Shown: one piece after another, positions 56,984-64,000 of the stretch | Layout of the letters: every line of letters starts with the position of its first letter | How positions within the stretch are numbered: position 1 is the stretch's first letter | Origin: Mesorhizobium erdmanii USDA 3471 | Lineage (GTDB): Bacteria; Pseudomonadota; Alphaproteobacteria; Rhizobiales; Rhizobiaceae | DNA length: 64,000 bases | Direction: 5' to 3' | NCBI RefSeq assembly: GCF_000472705.1 | Contig: NZ_AXAE01000015.1 | Location: forward strand, 173,879 to 237,878 | Notes under the pieces: model-generated | Databases searched by the model: none | What the model was told of the DNA's origin: nothing | The model's input: the letters and a program-made list of their open reading frames with translations, nothing else | Position numbers and translations under genes: made by a program

Positions 56984-58201
56984 TCAGCCGGCCCAGGACG
57001 GCTCCGGCACGAACAGTGTTTCCGGCCGTTCGTAGGAGAGGCGCACGCTGTCGCGGCCATTTTTCTTGGCTTTGTAAAGCGCCTCGTCCGCACGGCGCAT
57101 CAAGGGCTGCAAGGCCTCCTCGCCACTGCGGGCCGCCACGCCGAAACTGGCGGTGACCTTGGTGCCGGGGGGAAGCCCGTCGACACCGCCGGCCGAGTAG
57201 AGCGTGCGCACCGCCTCGGCGAACAGCCGTGCGGCGGCGAGATCGGTAAGGGGCAGGACGACCGCGAACTCCTCGCCGCCGATTCGTCCGGCAGCCCCGC
57301 GCGCGCCGGCCGCCGTGCGCAGCTTGGCGGCGAAATCGGCGATCACCCGGTCGCCCGCGGCGTGCCCATGCACATCGTTGAGCGCCTTGAAGTGGTCGAG
57401 GTCGGCCAGAACCAGCGCCACAGGAAACTTCGCTGCCGCGCAACGCTGCAACAGGAACTCCGCCCGCTCCTCGAAGCCGCGCCGGTTGAGCAGGCCCGAT
57501 AGCGGATCGGTATAGGTCTCGGCCTTCAAGGCCTTCATCACGTCGAGCGCGGCGGCGGTGAACAGGCAAAGCGCGATCAGCAGCGACAGCAGAGCATGCG
57601 ACAGCAGCGCCGTCGTCCAGTAGGACGAGCCGTAGAACCCGTCATAGCTGGTGAATGGCCCATGCGCGATAACGACGATCAAAGTGCGCACGAAGAAATT
57701 CAGGCCCGACAGCAGCGACAGCACGAACAGGATTTTCTCGGTCGGGCCGTTGTTGCGTACCGGCCGCAACTCGGCGGCAACCAGGAGGCTGATCCCGCCA
57801 AAGCCGAAATTCATTGCCAGAACGCGCCAGGTGAGATCCGGCGCGACGAACAGGAACCAGCAGAACGACGCCAGGCCACCGCCAGCCAGCACGCCGATCC
57901 CGACATAGGGCACCTTGCGGCCATAGCGGGCGACGATGGCGCCCGACAGGCAGCAGCCGGCGAAGGTGAAGCAGATGTTGGAGACCAGCTTGGTCAGCGA
58001 CATGCCGATAGGCAAGGTGAAATACTGCAGTAGAAATCCCAGGGCCGAAACACTGTAGCTGAACCCCAGCACGGCCAGATAGGGGCGGTGGCGCTGATAG
58101 GTCCATAGCACGAGGAAGGCCGCGCCGAGTGCCAGCGCGATCGTTGGATTGAGCAGCGCTATATACAGACCGGTGTCCAAAGGACGATGACTTCCCCTCA
58201 C
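56984..58201 (-). CDS. membrane GGDEF diguanylate cyclase
   Basis: A 405-residue paralogue with six to seven N-terminal helices and a GGDEF domain, active site G-R-I-G-G-E-E-F-A-V. The R-x-x-D site is also missing. The start is uncertain: GTG at 58201, or a TTG seven codons later after gagggga. Both GGDEF genes may be one operon or a tandem duplication. Confidence 0.88.
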   Translation of the reverse strand: MRGSHRPLDTGLYIALLNPTIALALGAAFLVLWTYQRHRPYLAVLGFSYSVSALGFLLQYFTLPIGMSLTKLVSNICFTFAGCCLSGAIVARYGRKVPYVGIGVLAGGGLASFCWFLFVAPDLTWRVLAMNFGFGGISLLVAAELRPVRNNGPTEKILFVLSLLSGLNFFVRTLIVVIAHGPFTSYDGFYGSSYWTTALLSHALLSLLIALCLFTAAALDVMKALKAETYTDPLSGLLNRRGFEERAEFLLQRCAAAKFPVALVLADLDHFKALNDVHGHAAGDRVIADFAAKLRTAAGARGAAGRIGGEEFAVVLPLTDLAAARLFAEAVRTLYSAGGVDGLPPGTKVTASFGVAARSGEEALQPLMRRADEALYKAKKNGRDSVRLSYERPETLFVPEPSWAG

Positions 58202-58275
58202 TGACGTCGGGGAAGACTTTAGACCGCAAGCGCAAACAAGCAGTTAAGCGCGGGCAAATATGCGGCCCGCACGAA

Positions 58276-58313
58276 TGAAAAAGACCCCGGAACCGCAAGG
58301 CGATCCGGGGTCT
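58276..58313 (-). terminator. intrinsic terminator of leuC
   Basis: On the minus strand agaccccgga and tccggggtct form a 10-bp stem around a 12-nt loop, followed by tttttcattc. It lies 32 bp past the leuC stop. Confidence 0.85.
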
Positions 58314-58344
58314 GGCAAGTCACCAAAACGTGTGGACGGGACGT

Positions 58345-59754
<1,410 letters not shown>

Positions 59755-59837
59755 GTGCGTGAATCCGTCGATATGAGAATGGGAAAGAGCAGATGCCGGC
59801 AAGCCTTGGCCCGGCGCAATGACCTGGACAGGTCGGC

Positions 59838-59954
59838 CTAGCTAAGTCGGCTGGTCAAAGCGCCGCTGACGCGCGCGGAAAAGCGCGACGGCAGGCGTTT
59901 CCTGTCCTGCAGCACGAACCCTTTGTAGGCCGGATCGCCAAAAAGCTCTTCCAT
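59838..59954 (-). CDS. possible 38-residue protein
   Basis: Between leuC and the methyltransferase gene, a short frame encodes [16 protein letters not shown] then a basic tail. Codon use is like real genes but there is no clear ribosome site and no family. The rest of the 289-bp gap shows nothing. Confidence 0.25.
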   Translation of the reverse strand: MEELFGDPAYKGFVLQDRKRLPSRFSARVSGALTSRLS

Positions 59955-60043
59955 GGCGGGGTAGATAGCAATGTTTTGGCTTTTCGGCAATTGCGGCGTG
60001 GCGCGACTCCTCCTTGTATCAGAAGGGAAGAAGAAGGCAGCGC

Positions 60044-60679
60044 TCACATCACCTCGAACACAAACGTCTTCACCAGCACGTCCGGTTCGGCGATGGCATA
60101 GCAGCGGAACCATGAGCTTTGTTCGACCGGTCGCCATTTCCTCGTCCGCGTCAGTTCGTCGAACACCGCCTGAAAGCCGCCGCTTTCAAACACCTGGTCG
60201 CGCACGGTGAAGATGGCGTGGCCGCCCTTCTGCGTGATGCGCACCAGTTCGTGCAGGCTTGAGGCCGGCGCGTGGCTGATAGTGAAGACGCCTGTCGAGA
60301 AGAAGGTGCGGAAATGCCCGTCCGCCCAGGGAAGCGGTCCGCCGAGCATCGCCTGTTTCAGCTCGCTATAGGCGTTGCGGCTGCCGGCGATCTTCAGCAT
60401 GTCGTCCGACAGGTCTAGGCCGGCAATGTCGCCATAGCCGAGCGCTTTCAGCGACGGTCCCGACAGGCCGGTGCCGCAGCCGGCGTCGAGCAGCGGCCCC
60501 TCGCCGACCGGCACATGGCGCGCCACCCAGGCGGTGATCAGGAACGGCAGCAAATAACCGAGCGAAGCTGTTTCGCTGTCATAGGTCGCGGCCCATGCGG
60601 CATAGGCCTGCGCCAGCGTTTCCGGCGTGTCGGCGCCGTAGACGGAATCGAGCGCCGCATTGGCCTTGTCGACGATCAT
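60044..60679 (-). CDS. class I SAM-dependent methyltransferase
   Basis: A 211-residue methyltransferase with motif I L-L-D-A-G-C-G-T-G-L-S-G and acidic loop G-L-D-L-S-D-D-M-L. It resembles the Williams-Beuren/UbiE-like small-molecule group. ATG follows gaggagg. The substrate is unknown and neighbours do not help. Confidence 0.85.
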   Translation of the reverse strand: MIVDKANAALDSVYGADTPETLAQAYAAWAATYDSETASLGYLLPFLITAWVARHVPVGEGPLLDAGCGTGLSGPSLKALGYGDIAGLDLSDDMLKIAGSRNAYSELKQAMLGGPLPWADGHFRTFFSTGVFTISHAPASSLHELVRITQKGGHAIFTVRDQVFESGGFQAVFDELTRTRKWRPVEQSSWFRCYAIAEPDVLVKTFVFEVM

Positions 60680-60733
60680 GAGACCTCCTCAACGAGATAT
60701 GCCGGGGATCGTAGCGCCGTCTTCGCCGGAAAA

Positions 60734-61546
60734 CTATTCCTCATGCTGGTTCCGCAGCCGCCGTTCCAGCGCCCGCAGCGCCAGCGACAGGCCGACGGTC
60801 AGGATGAGATAGATATAGGCCACGATCGAATAGGTCTCGAAGAAGCGGAACGAGCCGGCGGCATAGACCTTGCCCATCTGGGTGATGTCGGCGACGCCGA
60901 GCACCGAGACCAGCGAGGAATCCTTGACCAAAGCGACGAAATCATTGCCGAGCGGCGGCAATATGGTGCGGATCGCCTGCGGAAAGACGATCAGCCGGAA
61001 GCGTTGCGAGCGGCTCAGCCCAAGCGCCTTGGCCGCCTCGATCTGGCCTTTCTCGACTGACTGGATGCCGGCGCGAAAGACCTCGGAGATGAAGGCGGAG
61101 TAGCCGATGGTCAGCGCCATGATGGCGCGCCACAACAGCGACACGTCGCGCACCAGCAATTCGCCGAGATAGCCCGCGCCCTGCAGCGGCGCGGTCAGCG
61201 TGTTCCATGCCGCGACCAGGGCTGGCGCGCCGGCAAACGCGATCCAGAACAACAGCACCAGGATCGGCACGCCGCGGATGATCTCGACATAGAAGCGGGC
61301 GACCTGGCGCAGCCAGGGCGAGCCGGACAGCCCCATCAGCGCGATGCCGAGACCGATGATCGACGCCAGCGCGAACGCCACCGCGGTGACGAAGACGGTG
61401 ATGCCGATGCCCTTGGCAACGGTGGCGAAGACCTGGGCATAGAGATCGCTGGCGGCGATGAACAAGGCCGCGGCCAAAGCCAGGACGGCAGCGACGGCGA
61501 GCCACCAGGGGAACTCAGTTTTGGTGGAAGTCGGTCCAGCGGACAT
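60734..61546 (-). CDS. amino-acid ABC transporter permease
   Basis: A 270-residue HisM/GlnP-type permease with five membrane helices and the EAA loop E-A-A-K-A-L-G-L-S-R-S-Q-R-F near residue 195. ATG at 61546 chosen as it avoids a Pro/Arg-rich extension that lies in a repeat. A single permease gene suggests a homodimer. The ATPase is not in the window. Confidence 0.9.
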   Translation of the reverse strand: MSAGPTSTKTEFPWWLAVAAVLALAAALFIAASDLYAQVFATVAKGIGITVFVTAVAFALASIIGLGIALMGLSGSPWLRQVARFYVEIIRGVPILVLLFWIAFAGAPALVAAWNTLTAPLQGAGYLGELLVRDVSLLWRAIMALTIGYSAFISEVFRAGIQSVEKGQIEAAKALGLSRSQRFRLIVFPQAIRTILPPLGNDFVALVKDSSLVSVLGVADITQMGKVYAAGSFRFFETYSIVAYIYLILTVGLSLALRALERRLRNQHEE

Positions 61547-61589
61547 CAGAAGATGCCGTGGGTGCGGAAATCCCGGAAGGGCTGCGCCA

Positions 61590-61637
61590 AGGCGCCTCCC
61601 TCTGGCTTGCCGGACCCGGCAGGACACAGGGGGGCGC
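61590..61637. repeat. family A palindromic repeat, short copy
   Basis: gcgcctccctctggcttgcc and ggcaggacacaggggggcgc form an imperfect hairpin. It lies in the 146-bp gap between the binding protein and the permease genes, so it would be within their transcript. Confidence 0.65.
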
Positions 61638-61692
61638 TCAGGCGCAAACTCGGCGCGAGGTTCTGCACAGCCACTGTCGTCGACAAATGGGA

Positions 61693-62490
61693 CTACTGAC
61701 CCATCTTGTAGTCAAGGAACCACTTCTTGTTCAGCGTCTCCAGGGTGCCGTCCGCCTTCAGTGCCGCGATCGCGGCGTTGACCGGCTTCACCAGATCGGA
61801 TCCCTTCGGGAAGATGAAGCCGAAGTCCTCGGTGCCGAGCGGGCCGCCGATCAGCTTCAGCTTGCCTTCAGAGGCATCGACATAGCCTTTGCCGGCGGTG
61901 CCGTCGGTCAAAACGACATCGACGTCGCCTGACTTCAGCGCCTGCACCGTGGCGCCGAAGGTCTCGAACAGTTTGATGCGGGGGTTCTGCTCGTTGCCGT
62001 CGAGCACGCTGTAGACGGCGGTGTAGAAGGGCGTGGTGCCCGGCTGCGCGCCGATCAGCCCGTCCTTGAAGGCACCGAAGGTCTTGGCGTCGGTGAAGCG
62101 GCTTTCGTCGCCGCGAACCAGCATGAACTGTTCCGAGCGCATGTAGGGGTCGGAGAAATCGACCTTCTCCTTGCGGTCGTCCTTGATGGTGATGCCGGTC
62201 ATGCCGATGTTGTACTGGTTGTCGGAAACCGCCTGGATCATCGCGTCCCAGGAGGTGTTCTGGTACTCGACCTTGAAATTCAGCCGCTTGGCGATCTCGT
62301 TCATCGCGTCATACTCCCAGCCGATCTGTTTTCCGGTCTTGGGGTCGATGAACTGCAGCGGCGGATAGGCGTTTTCGGTCACCACCACCACCTTTTTGCC
62401 GCCGAGGTCGGGCAGCGCCTGCGCGAAGGCGGCAACGGGCGCAAGCATAAGGGCAAGCAGGCCGGCCAGCAGCAGTTTCGACTTGGTCAT
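61693..62490 (-). CDS. amino-acid ABC transporter binding protein
   Basis: A 265-residue periplasmic protein of the SBP_bac_3 family: signal peptide M-T-K-S-K-L-L-L-A-G-L-L-A-L ending A-F-A-Q-A, then V-V-V-T-E-N-A-Y-P-P-L-Q-F and G-M-T-G-I-T-I. ATG follows ggag. It is upstream of the permease. The ligand, probably a polar amino acid, cannot be told. Confidence 0.92.
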   Translation of the reverse strand: MTKSKLLLAGLLALMLAPVAAFAQALPDLGGKKVVVVTENAYPPLQFIDPKTGKQIGWEYDAMNEIAKRLNFKVEYQNTSWDAMIQAVSDNQYNIGMTGITIKDDRKEKVDFSDPYMRSEQFMLVRGDESRFTDAKTFGAFKDGLIGAQPGTTPFYTAVYSVLDGNEQNPRIKLFETFGATVQALKSGDVDVVLTDGTAGKGYVDASEGKLKLIGGPLGTEDFGFIFPKGSDLVKPVNAAIAALKADGTLETLNKKWFLDYKMGQ

Positions 62491-62646
62491 GACACACTCC
62501 GAAAATTGAAAGCGCCCGGATGGGCTTACAGGAAATCCGGCGACGACTTTAGCTTTCCGCAAACGGCACGCAAGACGGTCCGCCGCGTCAGCGCGCTCGA
62601 AATGGGATTCGCATGCCCTGTATTCAGTGATTTCGGGATGATCTGG

Positions 62647-63177
62647 TTATCTCGAACCGGAAACCGGCGCTTCCGCATCCGCCGACGCGTCTTGCGCGAC
62701 GGCATTGCGCAAGCCGGCAACGAGATGGGTGAGCGTTGCGTGCAGCGCTTTCGCTTCGGCAGGCTGCAGCGGCACGCTGCAGGCGAGGGCCAGGGACACA
62801 TCCTTCATGCGCCCGCGCAGCGCCTGGCCCTTCGCCGTCGGCTCGACCAGCACCCGGCGCTCATCGGCGGCATCGCGGCGGCGGGTGACGAGGCCGCCCG
62901 CCTCCATCCGCTTGAGCAACGGCGTCAGCGTCGCGGAATCCAGGCCGAGCGCCTCGCCAAGCGCGCCCACCGTGCTCGGCGCATGCTCCCATAGGGCCAG
63001 CATGGCCAGATATTGCGGGTAGGTCAGGCCGAGCGGATCGAGCAACGGCCGATAGAGCTTCGTCATCAGCCCGCTCGCCGAATAGAGCGCGAAGCAAAGC
63101 TGCTGGTCGAGCCGCGGCACCGTCCCGGCGGCCTCCGCCGGGACGTCGTTGGCGCTGTCTGTGGTCCTTCCCGTCAT
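62647..63177 (-). CDS. ohrR: MarR-family regulator OhrR
   Basis: A 176-residue winged-helix repressor sensing organic hydroperoxides through Cys28 (D-Q-Q-L-C-F-A-L-Y). The recognition region is L-D-S-A-T-L-T-P-L-L-K-R-M-E. ATG overlaps the ohr stop (ATGA), so both are coupled and OhrR would repress its own operon. Confidence 0.9.
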   Translation of the reverse strand: MTGRTTDSANDVPAEAAGTVPRLDQQLCFALYSASGLMTKLYRPLLDPLGLTYPQYLAMLALWEHAPSTVGALGEALGLDSATLTPLLKRMEAGGLVTRRRDAADERRVLVEPTAKGQALRGRMKDVSLALACSVPLQPAEAKALHATLTHLVAGLRNAVAQDASADAEAPVSGSR

Positions 63178-63587
63178 GCCGCCTTTACCGAAAGCGCTAC
63201 CTCGACATTGCCCCTGATGGCGTTCGAATAGGGGCATATCTCGTGTGCCTCCGATACAAGCGCTTCCGCCGCCGCCTGATCAAGGCCTTTCGTCTCCGCC
63301 GCCAGCGCGACGCCAAGCTTGAAACCCTCGCCGTGGGGAAGCAGGCTGACGGTCGAGGTTACCCCCGCATCGGTCAGCGGCAGCTTCTGTTTGCGCGCGA
63401 CGAAGCGGATGGCGCTTTCGAAGCAGGCGGCGTAGCCGATGGCGAAAAGCTGCTCGGGATTGGTGGCGCCGCCCGGCCCACCAAGCTCCTTGGGCATCGC
63501 CAGATCGACCTTGAGCAGGCCGTCGCTGGTCTCGCCATGGCCGGCGCGGCCGCCGGTGACGTGAGCCTGTGTGGTGTAGAGTGCCAT
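63174..63587 (-). CDS. ohr: organic hydroperoxide resistance protein Ohr
   Basis: A 137-residue thiol peroxidase with Cys55 (Y-A-A-C-F-E-S-A) and Cys118 (E-I-C-P-Y-S-N-A), reducing organic hydroperoxides with lipoyl donors. It is first in the ohr-ohrR operon. A palindromic operator covers the promoter. Confidence 0.95.
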   Translation of the reverse strand: MALYTTQAHVTGGRAGHGETSDGLLKVDLAMPKELGGPGGATNPEQLFAIGYAACFESAIRFVARKQKLPLTDAGVTSTVSLLPHGEGFKLGVALAAETKGLDQAAAEALVSEAHEICPYSNAIRGNVEVALSVKAA

Positions 63588-63605
63588 ATCAAATCTCCAA
63601 TTACA

Positions 63606-63630
63606 TTGTGCACGATTATTTAGTACACAA
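63606..63630. promoter_or_regulatory. OhrR-type operator upstream of ohr
   Basis: TTGTGCA-N11-TACACAA is a 25-bp inverted repeat with one mismatch, 19 bp upstream of the ohr ATG, and overlaps likely promoter elements on the minus strand. It is the natural candidate for OhrR binding. Confidence 0.6.
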
Positions 63631-63700
63631 GATAATATGTCGTCAAGGCACCAATTGCTGCATATTCACCGATGCTCGAATGATGGCAGGCCCCCGACTT

Positions 63701-63754
63701 CGTCATTCTAGGGTGAAGCAGTCGCGAAGCGACGTCGCGGAAACCCTAGAATCC
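63701..63754. repeat. family B dispersed palindromic repeat
   Basis: Core cgtcattctagggtgaagca then gcgaagcgacgtcgcggaaa and ccctagaatcc. It lies just to the left of the IS110-family element, diverging from other copies after the last atcc. Confidence 0.75.
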
Positions 63755-63782
63755 TGTGTGTTGTTCCCATGCTATGATTGAA

Positions 63783-63929
63783 GTGGGAAGGAGACCGAGA
63801 GGATCCTGGTCGTCTTTTTGAGGACAGGCCGCGGCATGGCTCGGTCCCTTCCCACCGGTGAACCATCAACCTGAACAGTTGCACGGGGCTGTTCCAAGCA
63901 GACCCCGCACCACAGGAAGAGGCGTGGAC
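63783..63929 (+). ncRNA. candidate IS110 bridge RNA region (left end)
   Basis: The 147 bp before the transposase ATG are non-coding and highly structured. Arms 63783-63799 and 63840-63855 pair over 16 bp with one bulged A (gtgggaagg-a-gaccgag with ctcggtcccttcccac), and cctggtcgtc with gaggacagg may pair inside. IS110-group elements encode a bridge RNA in the left end that pairs with target and donor DNA. This position and folding fit, but loops and borders were not determined. The true left end of the element is not known. Confidence 0.4.
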
Positions 63930-64000
63930 ATGATAATGCAGAACTATGTCGGCTGCGATATCTCAAAGCAGTGGCTCGATTTTTTTGATGAGACAAGCAG
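63930..64000 (+). mobile_element. IS110-family transposase, 5' end (truncated by window)
   Basis: The ATG at 63930, preceded by ggaagagg, starts M-I-M-Q-N-Y-V-G-C-D-I-S-K-Q-W-L-D-F-F. The V-G-C-D-I-S-K motif carries the first catalytic Asp of the DEDD (RuvC-like) recombinases of IS110/IS1111. Only 23 complete codons are in the window; the rest lies beyond it. Confidence 0.8.

Overview
The window reads as a chromosomal segment of a GC-rich alphaproteobacterium of the order Rhizobiales, most probably Mesorhizobium or a close relative. This is inferred from gene content and order (MucR/Ros-type regulator, sdhCDAB with an extra small gene, hemC-hemD-mitofilin-hemY, glnK-amtB, a CenR/OtpR-type response regulator beside a cyclic-nucleotide-binding protein) and from at least three families of palindromic intergenic repeats typical of rhizobial genomes. 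No rRNA, tRNA or CRISPR array was seen. Almost all genes are ordinary chromosomal functions. Two places look accessory: a frameshifted sulfatase-like membrane gene (48.3-50.0 kb) and the left end of an IS110-family element that runs off the window.

Layout. 0-4 kb: an operon of a UDP-sugar-type glycosyltransferase, three tandem small cupins and an aldehyde dehydrogenase. 4-6.2 kb: a bifunctional enoyl-CoA hydratase/3-hydroxyacyl-CoA dehydrogenase. 6.4-10.9 kb: a ribose-type sugar ABC transporter (two permeases, ATPase, binding protein). Divergent from it, 11.1-16.7 kb is an operon for glucan and glucose use: GH15 glucoamylase, 6-phosphogluconate dehydrogenase, glucose-6-phosphate dehydrogenase and a polyphosphate-glucokinase-like kinase. 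16.9-20.5 kb: MucR, an aminotransferase, an MFS exporter and a NIPSNAP protein. 20.6-26.7 kb, minus strand: hemC, hemD, a mitofilin-like protein, hemY, a TerB-like protein and a glutamine amidotransferase.

26.8-31.6 kb, plus strand: tsaD-gpsA, then YciI, EVE-domain, protein-lysine-methyltransferase-like, DUF1761 and GT25 genes. 31.6-37.1 kb: a LysR regulator, a DUF1127 protein, an L,D-transpeptidase, a CenR-like regulator, a cNMP-binding protein, exonuclease III and LolA, an envelope-oriented stretch. 37.2-39.9 kb: ftsK with a CtrA-type box upstream. 40.1-45.0 kb: a small secreted protein, amtB-glnK with a sigma-54-type promoter, tesB and a UbiH-type hydroxylase. 45.2-48.1 kb: TerB-like, YciI, a small membrane protein, OsmC and YceH. 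48.3-50.0 kb: the broken sulfatase gene. 50.3-54.2 kb: sdhCDAB. 54.5-58.2 kb: an MliC-like lipoprotein, an exported protein and two membrane GGDEF proteins. 58.3-60.7 kb: leuC and a methyltransferase. 60.7-63.6 kb: an amino-acid ABC permease and binding protein without an ATPase, then ohrR-ohr. 63.8-64.0 kb: the left end of an IS110-family element.

The most notable items are the IS110 left end with a long imperfect stem-loop where a bridge RNA would be expected; three tandem cupins of which only the third keeps its HxH motif; a 17-residue in-frame duplication at the N terminus of the sugar ABC ATPase; a 212-bp inverted-repeat element that supplies the lolA stop codon; and several regulatory palindromes. 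No wholly new multi-gene system could be demonstrated from sequence alone.
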